This document shows positions 17,601 through 25,817 of a stretch of 63,728 nt of DNA, piece after piece. The notes under the pieces are model-generated. The model was given only the letters and a program-made list of their open reading frames with translations. It was not told the DNA's origin and searched no databases. Position 1 is the stretch's first letter; every line of letters begins with the position of its first letter. Source of the stretch: JARKQH01 sp964631605 (GTDB lineage: Bacteria; Verrucomicrobiota; Verrucomicrobiia; Limisphaerales; UBA8199); contig CAZVYG010000020.1 of NCBI GenBank assembly GCA_964631605.1, positions 1 to 63,728 of the forward strand, written 5' to 3'. A program made the translations under genes and the position numbers.

Positions 17601-20600
17601 GAGTTGCGACGGGCTGGTAAGTGAATGCGCCATTGGTCTGGAGGGTGAGCAGGCCGTTGGTGGGGCCGGAGAGGAGAATGGCGGTTAGATTGGTGGTATA
17701 AACCGCAGTGTCGTTCTCCAACACACCCGGCGCGCCGACGTCCAACGTGCGATTGACATCAACCAGGTAACTCTCATCGGCCGCCAGGGGACTGACCAGG
17801 ATTTCGTCCAACCAGAATTGGTAGGGAATGTTGGCAGTCCAGAAGTCCAGGCTGACCCCGCCGCTCAAGTAGGGCCCGACCTCCGAATCCACGGCACTCA
17901 AGACTTGCTGGTCGTTGAAATAAACCGCCAATTGATTGGTGTGCAGGGCCAGCTTCAGAATATTCCAATTTGTGCCCACGGCAGGGAGGGTGGTCTCGGC
18001 CATGGCCAGGCCATTGGTCGCCTGGTAACCGAAGGTGGTCCAGGTCTGGAATTTTACCAGTCGCAAAGTCCTGGACCCACCGGACGAGTCTTCGGGATAA
18101 ACCCAGGCGGCATAATGTGCGCCGGTTTCGCGATTCAGTCGCGCTCCGACCCCTCCGCCGAAAGCGCCAGAGGGGAAACGCAGGCGCACTTCCACCACCC
18201 CGTTGCTCCAGGAATTGGTCACGTAGGCGTAACCATAGGTTTGAACCGCATTAGTTCCCCCCTGCATCACGCCATCTGTGACCAGCCAGTTGCCGCTCTG
18301 GACCTTCCAGGGGGCCAACGTCCCGGGTTCAGTTGGGCGGGTGAAATTGTCAAAGAACAGCAGGTCCGTTTTGGTTACCAGCACGGTGACCGCCGCGACC
18401 CATGAGTTCGTCACTCCGTCGTAGGCATGGTAAGTGAAGGAATCCAGCCCCGCGAAGCCGGGAGCGGGTTCGTAAGTGAAGCCGCCGCTTGAGCTGAGAG
18501 TGAGCGTGCCATTGGTGGGGCCAGTGATGAGAATCGCAGCAAGGGAATCGCCCAAGCCGGGCAGGTCGTTGGTCAGCACCCCGGGCGCCGCGACGTTGAG
18601 GGTTCTTCCACTGAGTGTCTGGTAGGCGTCCGGATTGGCGCGAGGCATCAACTCATACTGGACTTGGGCGTTGGTGGTTGTGGCGCCAACATGAATCTTG
18701 ATCGAATGGTCCTTGAGCCGATAAGCCGCCGGGTCGGCAAGACTCCCGTTGGTCAAAACGGTCAGGCTGGCCAGTTCGCCACTACCGGGCAAAACCAATT
18801 CCACAGCGGTATCAGGGTCGGTCGCGCCGGCAATTTGAAAATCAGCGATTCTGATCAGACCGTTTGTGCTGTGGGCGACGGTGATTTGGGCGTTGGACCG
18901 GCCTAAAGCCCATTGATAGATCAGGGCGGCATTCGCGGACCAAACCCGTGGGTGCAGGTTGGTGTCGAGTCCGTAGCGGATGTATTCCGGGACCAGTTGG
19001 CCGGCATCGCCTTCGCCCGTGGAAAGGGTGTGGGAATAGATGTTGATCAAGGCCCCCAGCCGGTAATAAAAGTCAATCGCTTCATGAAGCGTGTTGAGGT
19101 TGTAGCTATAGGGATTCCGCCAAGGCTCGAGCGATTGCGCGACCTGCCCGCCAGCGCCACTGACGATGAACCAATCGCTGACGGGCAGGCTGAGGAACGA
19201 ATAGCGCTTGCCGGAAACCTGGGTCGAGAGCGTCCAGTGGGGAAAAGGTGTGAGTTTTTGGTCGCCGGCCGTGCGGACATCAAGGTGTTCGAGGATTTCC
19301 AGGGAACCTTCACGCGTCGCGTTGAAGTAGCAACTCACCCACCCTCGGGGCCCTGTGTCCAAGCCCTCCAGCCAGAAATCCATGTCCATAAAGGCATTCG
19401 AGAGGGAGATGAAGGCGTATTCCTTGCCGCTGGTGTAGTTGGTCGGGATGACGTCCAAGGCTTCATCCGGACCCCAATGCCAGTAGTCATAAACGCCGCG
19501 CGGCAGGGCGGGGTTTCGGGGATTTACCAGACCTCCGTTATGCGCGTAGATACTGGCGCCGTAGTTGGTGACCGCCCGGCGCAGGCCGGCAATCATGGCG
19601 TTGGTGTCGTAGGCCGAGGCGGCATCTTCGCGGAGCGTGCCCGTGCAGAAGTAGTAATCGCCCTTGGCGCCGTTGGTGTATTCGAACTGGGCCGATTGCT
19701 CGATTTTGGCGATCAGGTTGGTGTAGTTCTCCAAATCATGTCGGACTGTGAAAGCGGCCTCGTAGGCGTAGGGCCAGGGACTGAGCTTAAACACCGGGAG
19801 CCGGACCGATTCAAAAGCCCATTCAATGGCCCGGCGAAAAATGACGTAGGCATACATGGAGGGGGCCCACCCGCCGTGACCTACGAGCGGTTGAAACGCG
19901 GCATGGTAAATGAAGCAGCCCGAGCCGAAGGGTTTGACCGCGAGATAGGGAGAGGTTTCGCTGGTGGCGAGAACCGTTGCATCGGTGGCTTGAACCCGCC
20001 AGGCGGGATGGGCGTTCATGAAGCGGTGAGAGGGCGTGACGCCCCAATTGATCTCCTCGGAGGAAACGGGCATGCGGTTGCTGAGCGAACCCGAGGGATA
20101 ATGGCTGACGAGCCGGTGTTCGATTTGTTTGTTGAACGCGAGCACTTGCTCCCAGTTGGTGTAGCCGGGCGTCGCCATATTCAGACCCAGCTCGGCGCCG
20201 AAGGCAAAATTGCTTCTGGTCGAGCCGTCCGGGTAACGGGTAAAAGCCGAAGAACCCACAAAGAGGAATCCCCCGGCGGCGACATAGTTGGTCAACGGCG
20301 CGATTTGATCATCCGCGACGGCCTCGGCTGCGAGGCTGATGACAATCGGGTAGCGAGGCTTTCCGTTGACGATCAAAGCATTGTTGGCGATATCCGCATC
20401 GGTGACCACAGCGAAAGCGGTGCCGTCCGCCCGCAAAGCCTCTTTCAAGGATTCCGGCAGCAGGAAGTACGGCCAGTTGGTTGGCCACCATTGGCGACCG
20501 GTGGTGCCCGGACCGTTTGGGACGGGCGGGACTGCGGGAGAGTTGGTGCTATCGAGGGCCCGGGTGAGTTCTGAATCATGGATGGCAACGAGCGGTTGCG

Positions 20601-20715
20601 TTTCCTGGGCGGCTGATCTCCCTGGGAGCAAAAGAAACAAGCATCCGAGAGCGACAGCAGCTTTCACCGCGCCGGCCCCGAACGCAAAAAGGCCCGCATT
20701 TCTCAACTTGCCCAT
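14644..20715 (-). CDS. Giant secreted multidomain protein with cadherin-like repeats
   Basis: A 2023-residue protein with a signal peptide (residues ~1-36). Residues ~40-300 resemble a glutamine-amidotransferase-like fold; ~305-640 look like a polysaccharide-deacetylase (NodB)-type barrel with RHD at 325-327. Two VCBS/Big-type modules (~690-785 and ~977-1068, each with GVLxND and LTILISGPTNG-like patterns) flank a laminin-G-like module (~788-975). Six degenerate cadherin-like repeats of ~95 residues follow: four at ~1069-1446 and two at ~1753-1946, each with an NGVIxWTPxExQGP core. Between them lie a CARDB-like module (~1447-1560) and a MAM/jelly-roll-like module (~1565-1750). The tail (NYLLQSSDNL...YRVVLLP) is a common verrucomicrobial end module. 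Probably an extracellular or surface polysaccharide-active or adhesion protein, upstream of DUF1800-DUF1501. Confidence 0.85.
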   Translation of the reverse strand: MGKLRNAGLFAFGAGAVKAAVALGCLFLLLPGRSAAQETQPLVAIHDSELTRALDSTNSPAVPPVPNGPGTTGRQWWPTNWPYFLLPESLKEALRADGTAFAVVTDADIANNALIVNGKPRYPIVISLAAEAVADDQIAPLTNYVAAGGFLFVGSSAFTRYPDGSTRSNFAFGAELGLNMATPGYTNWEQVLAFNKQIEHRLVSHYPSGSLSNRMPVSSEEINWGVTPSHRFMNAHPAWRVQATDATVLATSETSPYLAVKPFGSGCFIYHAAFQPLVGHGGWAPSMYAYVIFRRAIEWAFESVRLPVFKLSPWPYAYEAAFTVRHDLENYTNLIAKIEQSAQFEYTNGAKGDYYFCTGTLREDAASAYDTNAMIAGLRRAVTNYGASIYAHNGGLVNPRNPALPRGVYDYWHWGPDEALDVIPTNYTSGKEYAFISLSNAFMDMDFWLEGLDTGPRGWVSCYFNATREGSLEILEHLDVRTAGDQKLTPFPHWTLSTQVSGKRYSFLSLPVSDWFIVSGAGGQVAQSLEPWRNPYSYNLNTLHEAIDFYYRLGALINIYSHTLSTGEGDAGQLVPEYIRYGLDTNLHPRVWSANAALIYQWALGRSNAQITVAHSTNGLIRIADFQIAGATDPDTAVELVLPGSGELASLTVLTNGSLADPAAYRLKDHSIKIHVGATTTNAQVQYELMPRANPDAYQTLSGRTLNVAAPGVLTNDLPGLGDSLAAILITGPTNGTLTLSSSGGFTYEPAPGFAGLDSFTYHAYDGVTNSWVAAVTVLVTKTDLLFFDNFTRPTEPGTLAPWKVQSGNWLVTDGVMQGGTNAVQTYGYAYVTNSWSNGVVEVRLRFPSGAFGGGVGARLNRETGAHYAAWVYPEDSSGGSRTLRLVKFQTWTTFGYQATNGLAMAETTLPAVGTNWNILKLALHTNQLAVYFNDQQVLSAVDSEVGPYLSGGVSLDFWTANIPYQFWLDEILVSPLAADESYLVDVNRTLDVGAPGVLENDTAVYTTNLTAILLSGPTNGLLTLQTNGAFTYQPVATLAPSQDSFTYAVYDGLVLLGNAQTLITLLASNNPPALPTQPDLSVPELTQIVITNTADGMDLPGDRISYQLLSAPPGMEIDSNGVILWNPDEFDGPGLYTITTVATDNGSPPASTTNSFTLEILEVNTKPALPDLPVVVADELNLLVLTNAATDPDWPPNVLTYSLESAPPGVGIGANGVLTWTPGEMDGPGTNIFTVMVTDDGTPPLSASNSITVIVRDVNSPPQFTPQPDLTTPELVTLWMTNSATDTDWPSNQLTFTLATAPSNATLSASGVVEWTPDESQGPSTNLFVVIVEDDGEPRLRATNSCFVVVSEVNSAPVLAPQSNRVAQVSTLLIVTNSATDADVPANLLTYALAEGPAGASISTNGIIQWIPSPAQQGTTNLFVTVVTDNGVPSLGATNSFEVVVYSTPTIVLDGVALVAETCLPTNGVIDPGESVTVMVSLKNTGSVDASQVVATLLATNGVLMPSQPQDFGTLLSGGAAVSRPFSLLAGGPCGGQINLTLQVEDAVSILAPVSASLGLGATATVLTQHFDTATPPALPEGWTTTASGYLSNWITSSSTHDTLPNAAFSPNATNMGVNELISPLVNLPAGRAQLQFRHTFDMEAQSGAVGYDGGVLEIRIGTNAFVDILTAGGTFLAGGYNRTIHTNYGSALAGRQAWSGNSGGWVTVMAELPPAAANQQIQLRWLCATDKGVSRTGWYVDSIGISAPECCVNAPPELPAQQDRAVPELLPFWITNTVTTPGLPAASVVYSLENPPSGALIDTNGVISWTPSEAQGPGDYTLVTVAANSLDANLRATNRVNVSVVEVNSAPSLPSLPDFTVTRLGPLTITNTANDDDLPANALTYTLLSAPPGAEITAEGIIRWTPWLADSPSSNLFTTVVWDNAGPPALSATNAFIVLIPSGAQLPDRPVIQFITLTNGLAVITWTSIPGCNYLLQSSDNLLSSEWTNVGPSILATGESASASDAVESASQRVYRVVLLP
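14880..17510 (-). repeat. Six cadherin-like protein repeats in the giant gene
   Basis: The coding sequence holds six diverged ~285-bp units. Four are in tandem (about 17510 down to 16380) and two more (about 15460-14880) follow an unrelated insert of roughly 900 bp. Each encodes a proline-rich strand, a hydrophobic strand with TNxATDxDxPxN, then NGVIxWTP and TNxF. DNA identity between units looks low by eye, so these are old duplications. Confidence 0.75.
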
Positions 20716-20744
20716 TATGCCTTCGACTGATTTGTGACGTCTTA

Positions 20745-20750
20745 CTTATA
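20745..20750 (-). promoter_or_regulatory. Possible -10 box for the giant gene
   Basis: TATAAG on the minus strand, 30 bases before the ATG at 20715, in a locally AT-richer stretch. No clear -35 hexamer lies 16-18 bases upstream, so this is tentative. Confidence 0.3.
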
Positions 20751-20811
20751 GCACAAATCCGCGAAAAGGGGGCTCCGTATCTTTACGGGCTCGTTGGAGT
20801 AGGATCAGCGG

Positions 20812-21669
20812 CTAGCCCAGTGCAGCCAGCACGCCCCGAATGTAGGCCATGGACTCGACCACGCCCATTAGCGGGGCATCGCCCTCGGCTTCATATTCGA
20901 GGGCCACATGGTAGGGGAACCTGAGATTGACCAAAGCCCGCAGCACGGCCGGGATATCAATCACGCCCCGGCCAACAGGAACGGGCGAGCCCTTGGCATC
21001 CGCCTGGGTAACATCCTTAATATGAAAGTCATACAGCCGTTTGGCGCATTGGCGGATCACTTGGACCGGCTCCTGGCCCAAGCGCACCGTGTGGCCGAGG
21101 TCCATGCAAATGCCCATTCGACGGTCTCGGTTGCGGACCAGTTCGAGGACGTCCAAGGGGGAGGGATAACGCTGATCGCCGGGGCCGTGGTTATGGATCG
21201 CCACCAGAACGTCAAATTCCCGCGCCATGAGTTCAACCGTGTCGAGCGCGTCGGGCGCCGGGCAGCAGACCATGACCGGCATGCCGGCTTCCTTCACATA
21301 GACAAAGCTGTCGCGAATCTGCTTCTCGTCATTGTTGAGGTAGATCACGCCTCCGCCCATGAGTGTGATGCCGGCGGCCTGAATCTTTTCCCGCACGGCT
21401 GCACGTTCGGCGGCGGTGGTTTTCAGGGGTAGGTGCATGTCTTTAAGCGTGATGTATTTCAGCCCCGCCTTACGCGTCATTTCCAGGGTCTGATCCAGCG
21501 TAAACTTCCGAAAAGTGTAGGAAGCGACGCCAAGCTTAAGCCCCGTGAAGCTGGGACTGCGCGAACGCGAGGCGGCTGAAACTGTTAGCGGCCCAGCCAG
21601 GAGCGCCGTGCCGCCGATTAAACCGAGGTTCAGGAAATTCCGCCGACTGACAGGTGCGAATGGTTTCAT
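20812..21669 (-). CDS. Tat-exported sugar phosphate isomerase/epimerase-like protein
   Basis: A 285-residue TIM-barrel protein of the AP-endonuclease-2/xylose-isomerase-like family. The start at 21669 gives a twin-arginine signal (SRRNFLNLG, Arg9-Arg10) followed by a hydrophobic run. The barrel shows GLKLGVASYTFRKF, then VAIHNHGPGD with metal-ligand candidates, MGICMDLGHTV and YDFHIKDVT, all landmarks of the family. It is divergent from the Gfo/Idh/MocA gene, a frequent partner in verrucomicrobial sugar loci, so the two may act on the same periplasmic sugar. The frame is open further upstream but that part lies antisense to the neighbour. Confidence 0.88.
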   Translation of the reverse strand: MKPFAPVSRRNFLNLGLIGGTALLAGPLTVSAASRSRSPSFTGLKLGVASYTFRKFTLDQTLEMTRKAGLKYITLKDMHLPLKTTAAERAAVREKIQAAGITLMGGGVIYLNNDEKQIRDSFVYVKEAGMPVMVCCPAPDALDTVELMAREFDVLVAIHNHGPGDQRYPSPLDVLELVRNRDRRMGICMDLGHTVRLGQEPVQVIRQCAKRLYDFHIKDVTQADAKGSPVPVGRGVIDIPAVLRALVNLRFPYHVALEYEAEGDAPLMGVVESMAYIRGVLAALG

Positions 21670-21768
21670 AGCTACGTAACTCTCACGCCAGACTATGCGG
21701 AATCCGCCGCGAGGCAAGAGTTCTGTGCGAAACCCTTCGCCAAAGTGGAAATCGCCCCCCGGCGGTTT

Positions 21769-21790
21769 GAGAGTCTGCTGAGAGTCTGCT
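21769..21790. repeat. Tandem direct repeat, 11 bp x 2, abutting a -35 box
   Basis: GAGAGTCTGCT is repeated exactly (21769-21779 and 21780-21790). The last T of copy two is the first T of TTGACC (21790-21795). The 11-bp spacing equals about one helical turn, as in operator half-sites read by winged-helix response regulators, but the cognate protein is not in the window. Confidence 0.65.
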
Positions 21791-21818
21791 TGACCGTTTA
21801 GCTTGGCTGCTTTTGAAT
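21790..21818 (+). promoter_or_regulatory. Candidate promoter of the Gfo/Idh/MocA gene
   Basis: TTGACC (21790-21795), 17-base spacer, TTGAAT (21813-21818). Transcription would start close to the ATG at 21826, giving an almost leaderless message; no Shine-Dalgarno precedes this ATG. A direct repeat lies immediately upstream. Confidence 0.4.
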
Positions 21819-21825
21819 TTCGAAA

Positions 21826-23184
21826 ATGCAATCCAAGCCGTTTCAGATTTCCCGCCGATCTTTCGTTAAGTCCAGCGTCGCAGCCGCCGCAGCCGCAGGG
21901 CTCCCGCTGTGGTTCTTTGAGCGGCAGCAAGCCCTCGCAGCCAATGTCGCCCACGGAGAGGAGACTCCGGCGCCCAACGATCGTCCCGGGCTGGCGCTGA
22001 TCGGGTGCGGCGGCCGTGGCTTGGGCGTCGCCCTGGAAGCGGCGAGCCACGGGGACATGCGGGTCGTGTGTGACGTGGACGACCGGCACGCTGAACAAGC
22101 GGTGGCACAGTTCAAGAAGCGGAATATGAATCCGGAGAAGGTTCATGACTTCCGCAAGGTGATGGAACGGGACGACATCCAGATCGTGATCAATGGCACG
22201 CCGGATCATTGGCACACCCTCGTCAATCTGGCCGCCGCGCGGGCTAGGAAGGACATTTATTCCGAGAAACCGCTGACGCTGACCATTGACGAGGGTCAGC
22301 GCCTGGTCAAAGCGGTGCGGGAGAACAAGGTCGTATTACAAACCGGCACCCAGCAGCGCAGCGACGCGAAATTCCGCCTGGCCTGCGAACTGGTGCGTAA
22401 CAAGCGCATCGGCAGGCTGCAGACCATCATCGTATGGCTCCCGGCCGGCTTGCGCGCCGGGCCGTTCCAGCCCTCGCCGGTGCCCGCAGGATTGGACTGG
22501 GACTTTTGGCAGGGGCAAGCCCCGGCGACGGAGTACGTGAAGGAACGTTGCCATACCACATTCCGCTACTTTCTTGAGTACTCCGGGGGAACGATTACCG
22601 ATTGGGGCGCGCACCACAACGATATCGCTTTTTGGGCCACGGGCTTCAAGGGACCCACTGAGGTTTCCGGCAAGGTGCTGGTTCAGCCCATTTCCGGCGG
22701 GTACACCGCCCCCAGCGAATACGAGGTGCTCTTTACCTATCCGGACGGGGTGAGACATCTCATCAAGACCACCAAGGATGACAACATTTTTGGCGGCGTG
22801 GTTAATCCGCAGGGACAGCGCAACGGCATCCGCTTCGAAGGCACTGACGGCTGGATTTGGGTGCGCCGCGGCCAGATCGAGGCGAGCGATGATGATCTGA
22901 TCACCACCCCCCTGCCTGCCGGTGCGGAACGGCTCTACGTCAGCAATAATCACATGCGGAATTTTTTCGACTGCGTGCGGACCCGCCAGGACCCCATCTG
23001 CGATGTCGAAACCGGCCACCGCTCGGCCAGCGAGTGTCATTTGGCGCAGATTGCCCTTCGTCTGGGCCGCAGCTTGAAATGGGATGCCGACCGCGAGCAG
23101 TTTATCGGCGAAGGAGCCCGGGAGGCGAACGCCCATCTGGCGCGCGAAATGCGCAAGCCTTACGACTATTCATTCATTGTCTAG
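21826..23184 (+). CDS. Tat-exported Gfo/Idh/MocA family oxidoreductase
   Basis: A 452-residue NAD(P)-dependent sugar oxidoreductase with a twin-arginine signal (SRRSFVKS, Arg10-Arg11, then an Ala-rich hydrophobic stretch). The Rossmann half has the dinucleotide motif GCGGRGLG (~60-67) and the family catalytic signature SEKPL (~147-151); the C-terminal half carries GGTITDWGAHHNDIA, typical of secreted members. Divergently transcribed from the Tat isomerase and followed after 28 bases by the GH38-like gene. The natural substrate is not evident. Confidence 0.92.
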   Translation: MQSKPFQISRRSFVKSSVAAAAAAGLPLWFFERQQALAANVAHGEETPAPNDRPGLALIGCGGRGLGVALEAASHGDMRVVCDVDDRHAEQAVAQFKKRNMNPEKVHDFRKVMERDDIQIVINGTPDHWHTLVNLAAARARKDIYSEKPLTLTIDEGQRLVKAVRENKVVLQTGTQQRSDAKFRLACELVRNKRIGRLQTIIVWLPAGLRAGPFQPSPVPAGLDWDFWQGQAPATEYVKERCHTTFRYFLEYSGGTITDWGAHHNDIAFWATGFKGPTEVSGKVLVQPISGGYTAPSEYEVLFTYPDGVRHLIKTTKDDNIFGGVVNPQGQRNGIRFEGTDGWIWVRRGQIEASDDDLITTPLPAGAERLYVSNNHMRNFFDCVRTRQDPICDVETGHRSASECHLAQIALRLGRSLKWDADREQFIGEGAREANAHLAREMRKPYDYSFIV

Positions 23185-23212
23185 TGCGCCGGGTGTGGAC
23201 TAAGCTCCGGCC

Positions 23213-25741
23213 ATGAAATCCTCATCGGTGCTTCTTGGCGCGCTGGCGGCGATAATGGTTTCAGGGTCTCGCGCGAGCGAAAGCCCGTCAGGGGCTCCCG
23301 ACCATGTAAAGCAGCTTGACCTGATTCACTTTTCGCACACGGACTACGGTTTTACCGACCACCCGGCGGTGTGCCGCGACATGCAGGTTCGTTACCTGGA
23401 CATTGCTCTGGATGCCGCGCTGGCGACTCGCGAACTTCCCGAGGCCGCCCGCTTTCGCTGGACCGCCGAAACGACCATTGCCGTGAATGACTGGTGGCAG
23501 GCCGCCTTGCCGGCCCGGCGGGCCCAGTTGCTCGAAGCCATTCGCGCCGGCCAGGTTGAGATCACGGCCCTGCCTTTCAACAACACTCCCTATCTGAACC
23601 AGGCCCAGTGGGAGGTCCTGATGCGCTGGCTGCCCGACGAGCTTTGGCGGGAATGCAAACCCCAAAGCGCCATCCAGAATGACGTCAATGGATTTCCCCG
23701 CGCGGGCGCCAAGGTCCTCCTCGACCGCGGGGTCCGTTACCTCTTTTCCGGCATTAACAGTGACAGCGGCGGCCCGCCCCTGCCGCGCCTCACGGCCTTT
23801 TGGTGGAAGCAGCCGGACGGCCGGCGGTTGTTTGTTTGGATGAGTCTGTCCTACGGGGACGGTTTTTTCTTCTTCGAAACGGAGGAATGGCGCCGGGGCC
23901 CCTTGCCGCTGGCTGCCGACGCGCGATTTCGGCCGCCGCGCGCCGGCGACATCCTGCGAACCGACGAGGCGTCGCTGCGGCGCGCGCACCAGCAATGCGT
24001 GCGCCGGATCCGGGAGTTCGAGCAGGCCGGCTATCGGCACGGCGTCATGGTGCTTTCGATGACGAGCATGTGGCGTTACGACAACGATCCGCCGTTCCCT
24101 CCGCTCTCGGATTTCGTGTCCGCGTGGAATCGGCTGGACCTGCAACCCAGGCTGAGGCTCGCGACGGTCAGCGAGGCCATGAAACACCTCGAGCAGGAGG
24201 CGGGGCCCACTGCCCCTGAATTTCAAGGGGAATGGACCGATTGGTGGGCAAACGGCACCATGTGTGCCCCGCGCGAGGTTGCCGCCAACCGGTTCGCCAA
24301 ACGGTACCTGGCTGCCGCGCAATCCCCCGTCTGGGGACCGTTGGACAAACCGGCTCAGGAACGCATTGAGGAATTAACCCGGGAGCTCTGTTTGTTCGAC
24401 GAGCACACGTGGGGTTCGGGCATGAGCGTGGGCCAGCCTTACAGTCTGGACGCGCAAGGACAGTGGAACGAAAAGGCGCGGCTTGCCTGGCGGCCGATGG
24501 CCTTGGCGGAGTGGCTGCTGGGCCGGCGCGCCCGCTCACGCCTCGCGCCGGAGGGCGAAGGTCTTTGGCTGGCAAATCCGGCGTCCCGCCCTTTCAATGG
24601 GTGGGCCACCATGATCACCTCGTGCTTGCGGGACGATTACCGCTCGCTGGTTGACCCGGGCACCGGCGCGCGAATCAAACTTTACTTCGAGCCAGGGCCA
24701 GTATGGGGCCGTCCGCAGAAACCTGAGGACCTGAGCCGGGAGGATGTGTCCGCAACTTTTCCGGATCAGGTTCCGAAGCGCTTCGCGAGGTTTTGGGTGG
24801 AGAACCTGCCGGCCGAAAACGTCAAGAAATTCGAATTAAGCAAAATGCCCGTCGAAGACGCGGCAGCCGAGGGGCAGGGGGGTGCAGCGCCTCGGGTGTC
24901 GCTTGACGATCAAGGCTGGCCAGCGGCGGCCACGTGGCCCGGCATGTCCAAGCCCCTTTTCACGGCGGGCCAGGGAGATTTTGTCTCGGTGACGGTCAAC
25001 GCCTTCGCGCCGCGCTGGGCCTTGCAGGACATCTGGCAGGCCGGCGACCCGTCCGAACGCCAGCAGATGCAAAACAAGATGTTGCAGTTCATCACCGCCA
25101 CGGCGGTGGAAAAAGCCTCCCGGGTCGAGACTCCTCACACCCTGCGTTACACTCAGGCGCTGGGGCACCCGAGGCTGAAGTGGGCGACGCGACGGCTGGA
25201 ACTCTGGAAACGCGAGCCTCGCGCCCGCCTGACCTTCCGGCTGAACCGCATTTCCTCGTTTGACCCGGAGTTGCTTTGCATTGTCAATCCGATGCCCTGC
25301 GACGGCGCCTTGCCGCGGTTTAGCAGCGGAGGAATGAACTTCACGCCCTTCACGGACCAGTTGCCGGGAACGTGCCGCGACTATTTTGCGATTGACGGCT
25401 GGGCTCACTATGCCACCCCCGAGGGGCACTGGCTTTGGGTCAGCCGCGACGCCCCGCTTGTCACTTTGGACGGCCCCCATCCCAAGTCGCATCTGGATGC
25501 TCCGCCGCCGCGAACCGGACGGGTTGTGGCAATCGTTTTCGACAATTTCTGGTACACCAACTTCCAAGGGGACAGCCCCGGGGTCATGGAGTTTCAATTC
25601 GACCTGGTCTGGCGCAAGAGTCTTGAGGGTGAAGCGGAGGCAGTCCAGTTGGCTGAATCCTTGGTGGGCGAACCGGTCATGGTCCTCAATCCCGGGCTGC
25701 CGGAGCAGCCGCTGTACCTCCAACATCTTTACCGGCCCTGA
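23213..25741 (+). CDS. Secreted GH38-like (DUF5054-type) glycosidase homologue
   Basis: An 842-residue protein with a signal peptide (MKSSSVLLGALAAIMVSGSRA). The mature N-terminus (LDLIHFSHTDYGFTDHP) has the HxDxGF pattern of alpha-mannosidase-type (GH38) barrels, with further matches in WTAETTIAVNDWW, ITALPFNNTPY and QNDVNGFP. The C-terminal ~400 residues are beta-rich, as in GH38 relatives. It likely cleaves a sugar residue in the periplasm or outside, but activity is unproven and DUF5054 members are largely uncharacterised. Expressed with the upstream oxidoreductase. Confidence 0.72.
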   Translation: MKSSSVLLGALAAIMVSGSRASESPSGAPDHVKQLDLIHFSHTDYGFTDHPAVCRDMQVRYLDIALDAALATRELPEAARFRWTAETTIAVNDWWQAALPARRAQLLEAIRAGQVEITALPFNNTPYLNQAQWEVLMRWLPDELWRECKPQSAIQNDVNGFPRAGAKVLLDRGVRYLFSGINSDSGGPPLPRLTAFWWKQPDGRRLFVWMSLSYGDGFFFFETEEWRRGPLPLAADARFRPPRAGDILRTDEASLRRAHQQCVRRIREFEQAGYRHGVMVLSMTSMWRYDNDPPFPPLSDFVSAWNRLDLQPRLRLATVSEAMKHLEQEAGPTAPEFQGEWTDWWANGTMCAPREVAANRFAKRYLAAAQSPVWGPLDKPAQERIEELTRELCLFDEHTWGSGMSVGQPYSLDAQGQWNEKARLAWRPMALAEWLLGRRARSRLAPEGEGLWLANPASRPFNGWATMITSCLRDDYRSLVDPGTGARIKLYFEPGPVWGRPQKPEDLSREDVSATFPDQVPKRFARFWVENLPAENVKKFELSKMPVEDAAAEGQGGAAPRVSLDDQGWPAAATWPGMSKPLFTAGQGDFVSVTVNAFAPRWALQDIWQAGDPSERQQMQNKMLQFITATAVEKASRVETPHTLRYTQALGHPRLKWATRRLELWKREPRARLTFRLNRISSFDPELLCIVNPMPCDGALPRFSSGGMNFTPFTDQLPGTCRDYFAIDGWAHYATPEGHWLWVSRDAPLVTLDGPHPKSHLDAPPPRTGRVVAIVFDNFWYTNFQGDSPGVMEFQFDLVWRKSLEGEAEAVQLAESLVGEPVMVLNPGLPEQPLYLQHLYRP

Positions 25742-25817
25742 GGACCGCGGCGCAAGGCGGGCGCGGCATCTTTCCGCTTGAAAGACGCCTTGACGCTTTG
25801 ATAGGGTCATTCTCGTT

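Noticed and set aside
18913..20574. 553-codon open frame antisense to the giant gene
   Set aside because: Shadow of the Asn/Thr-rich coding strand; no domain or signal.
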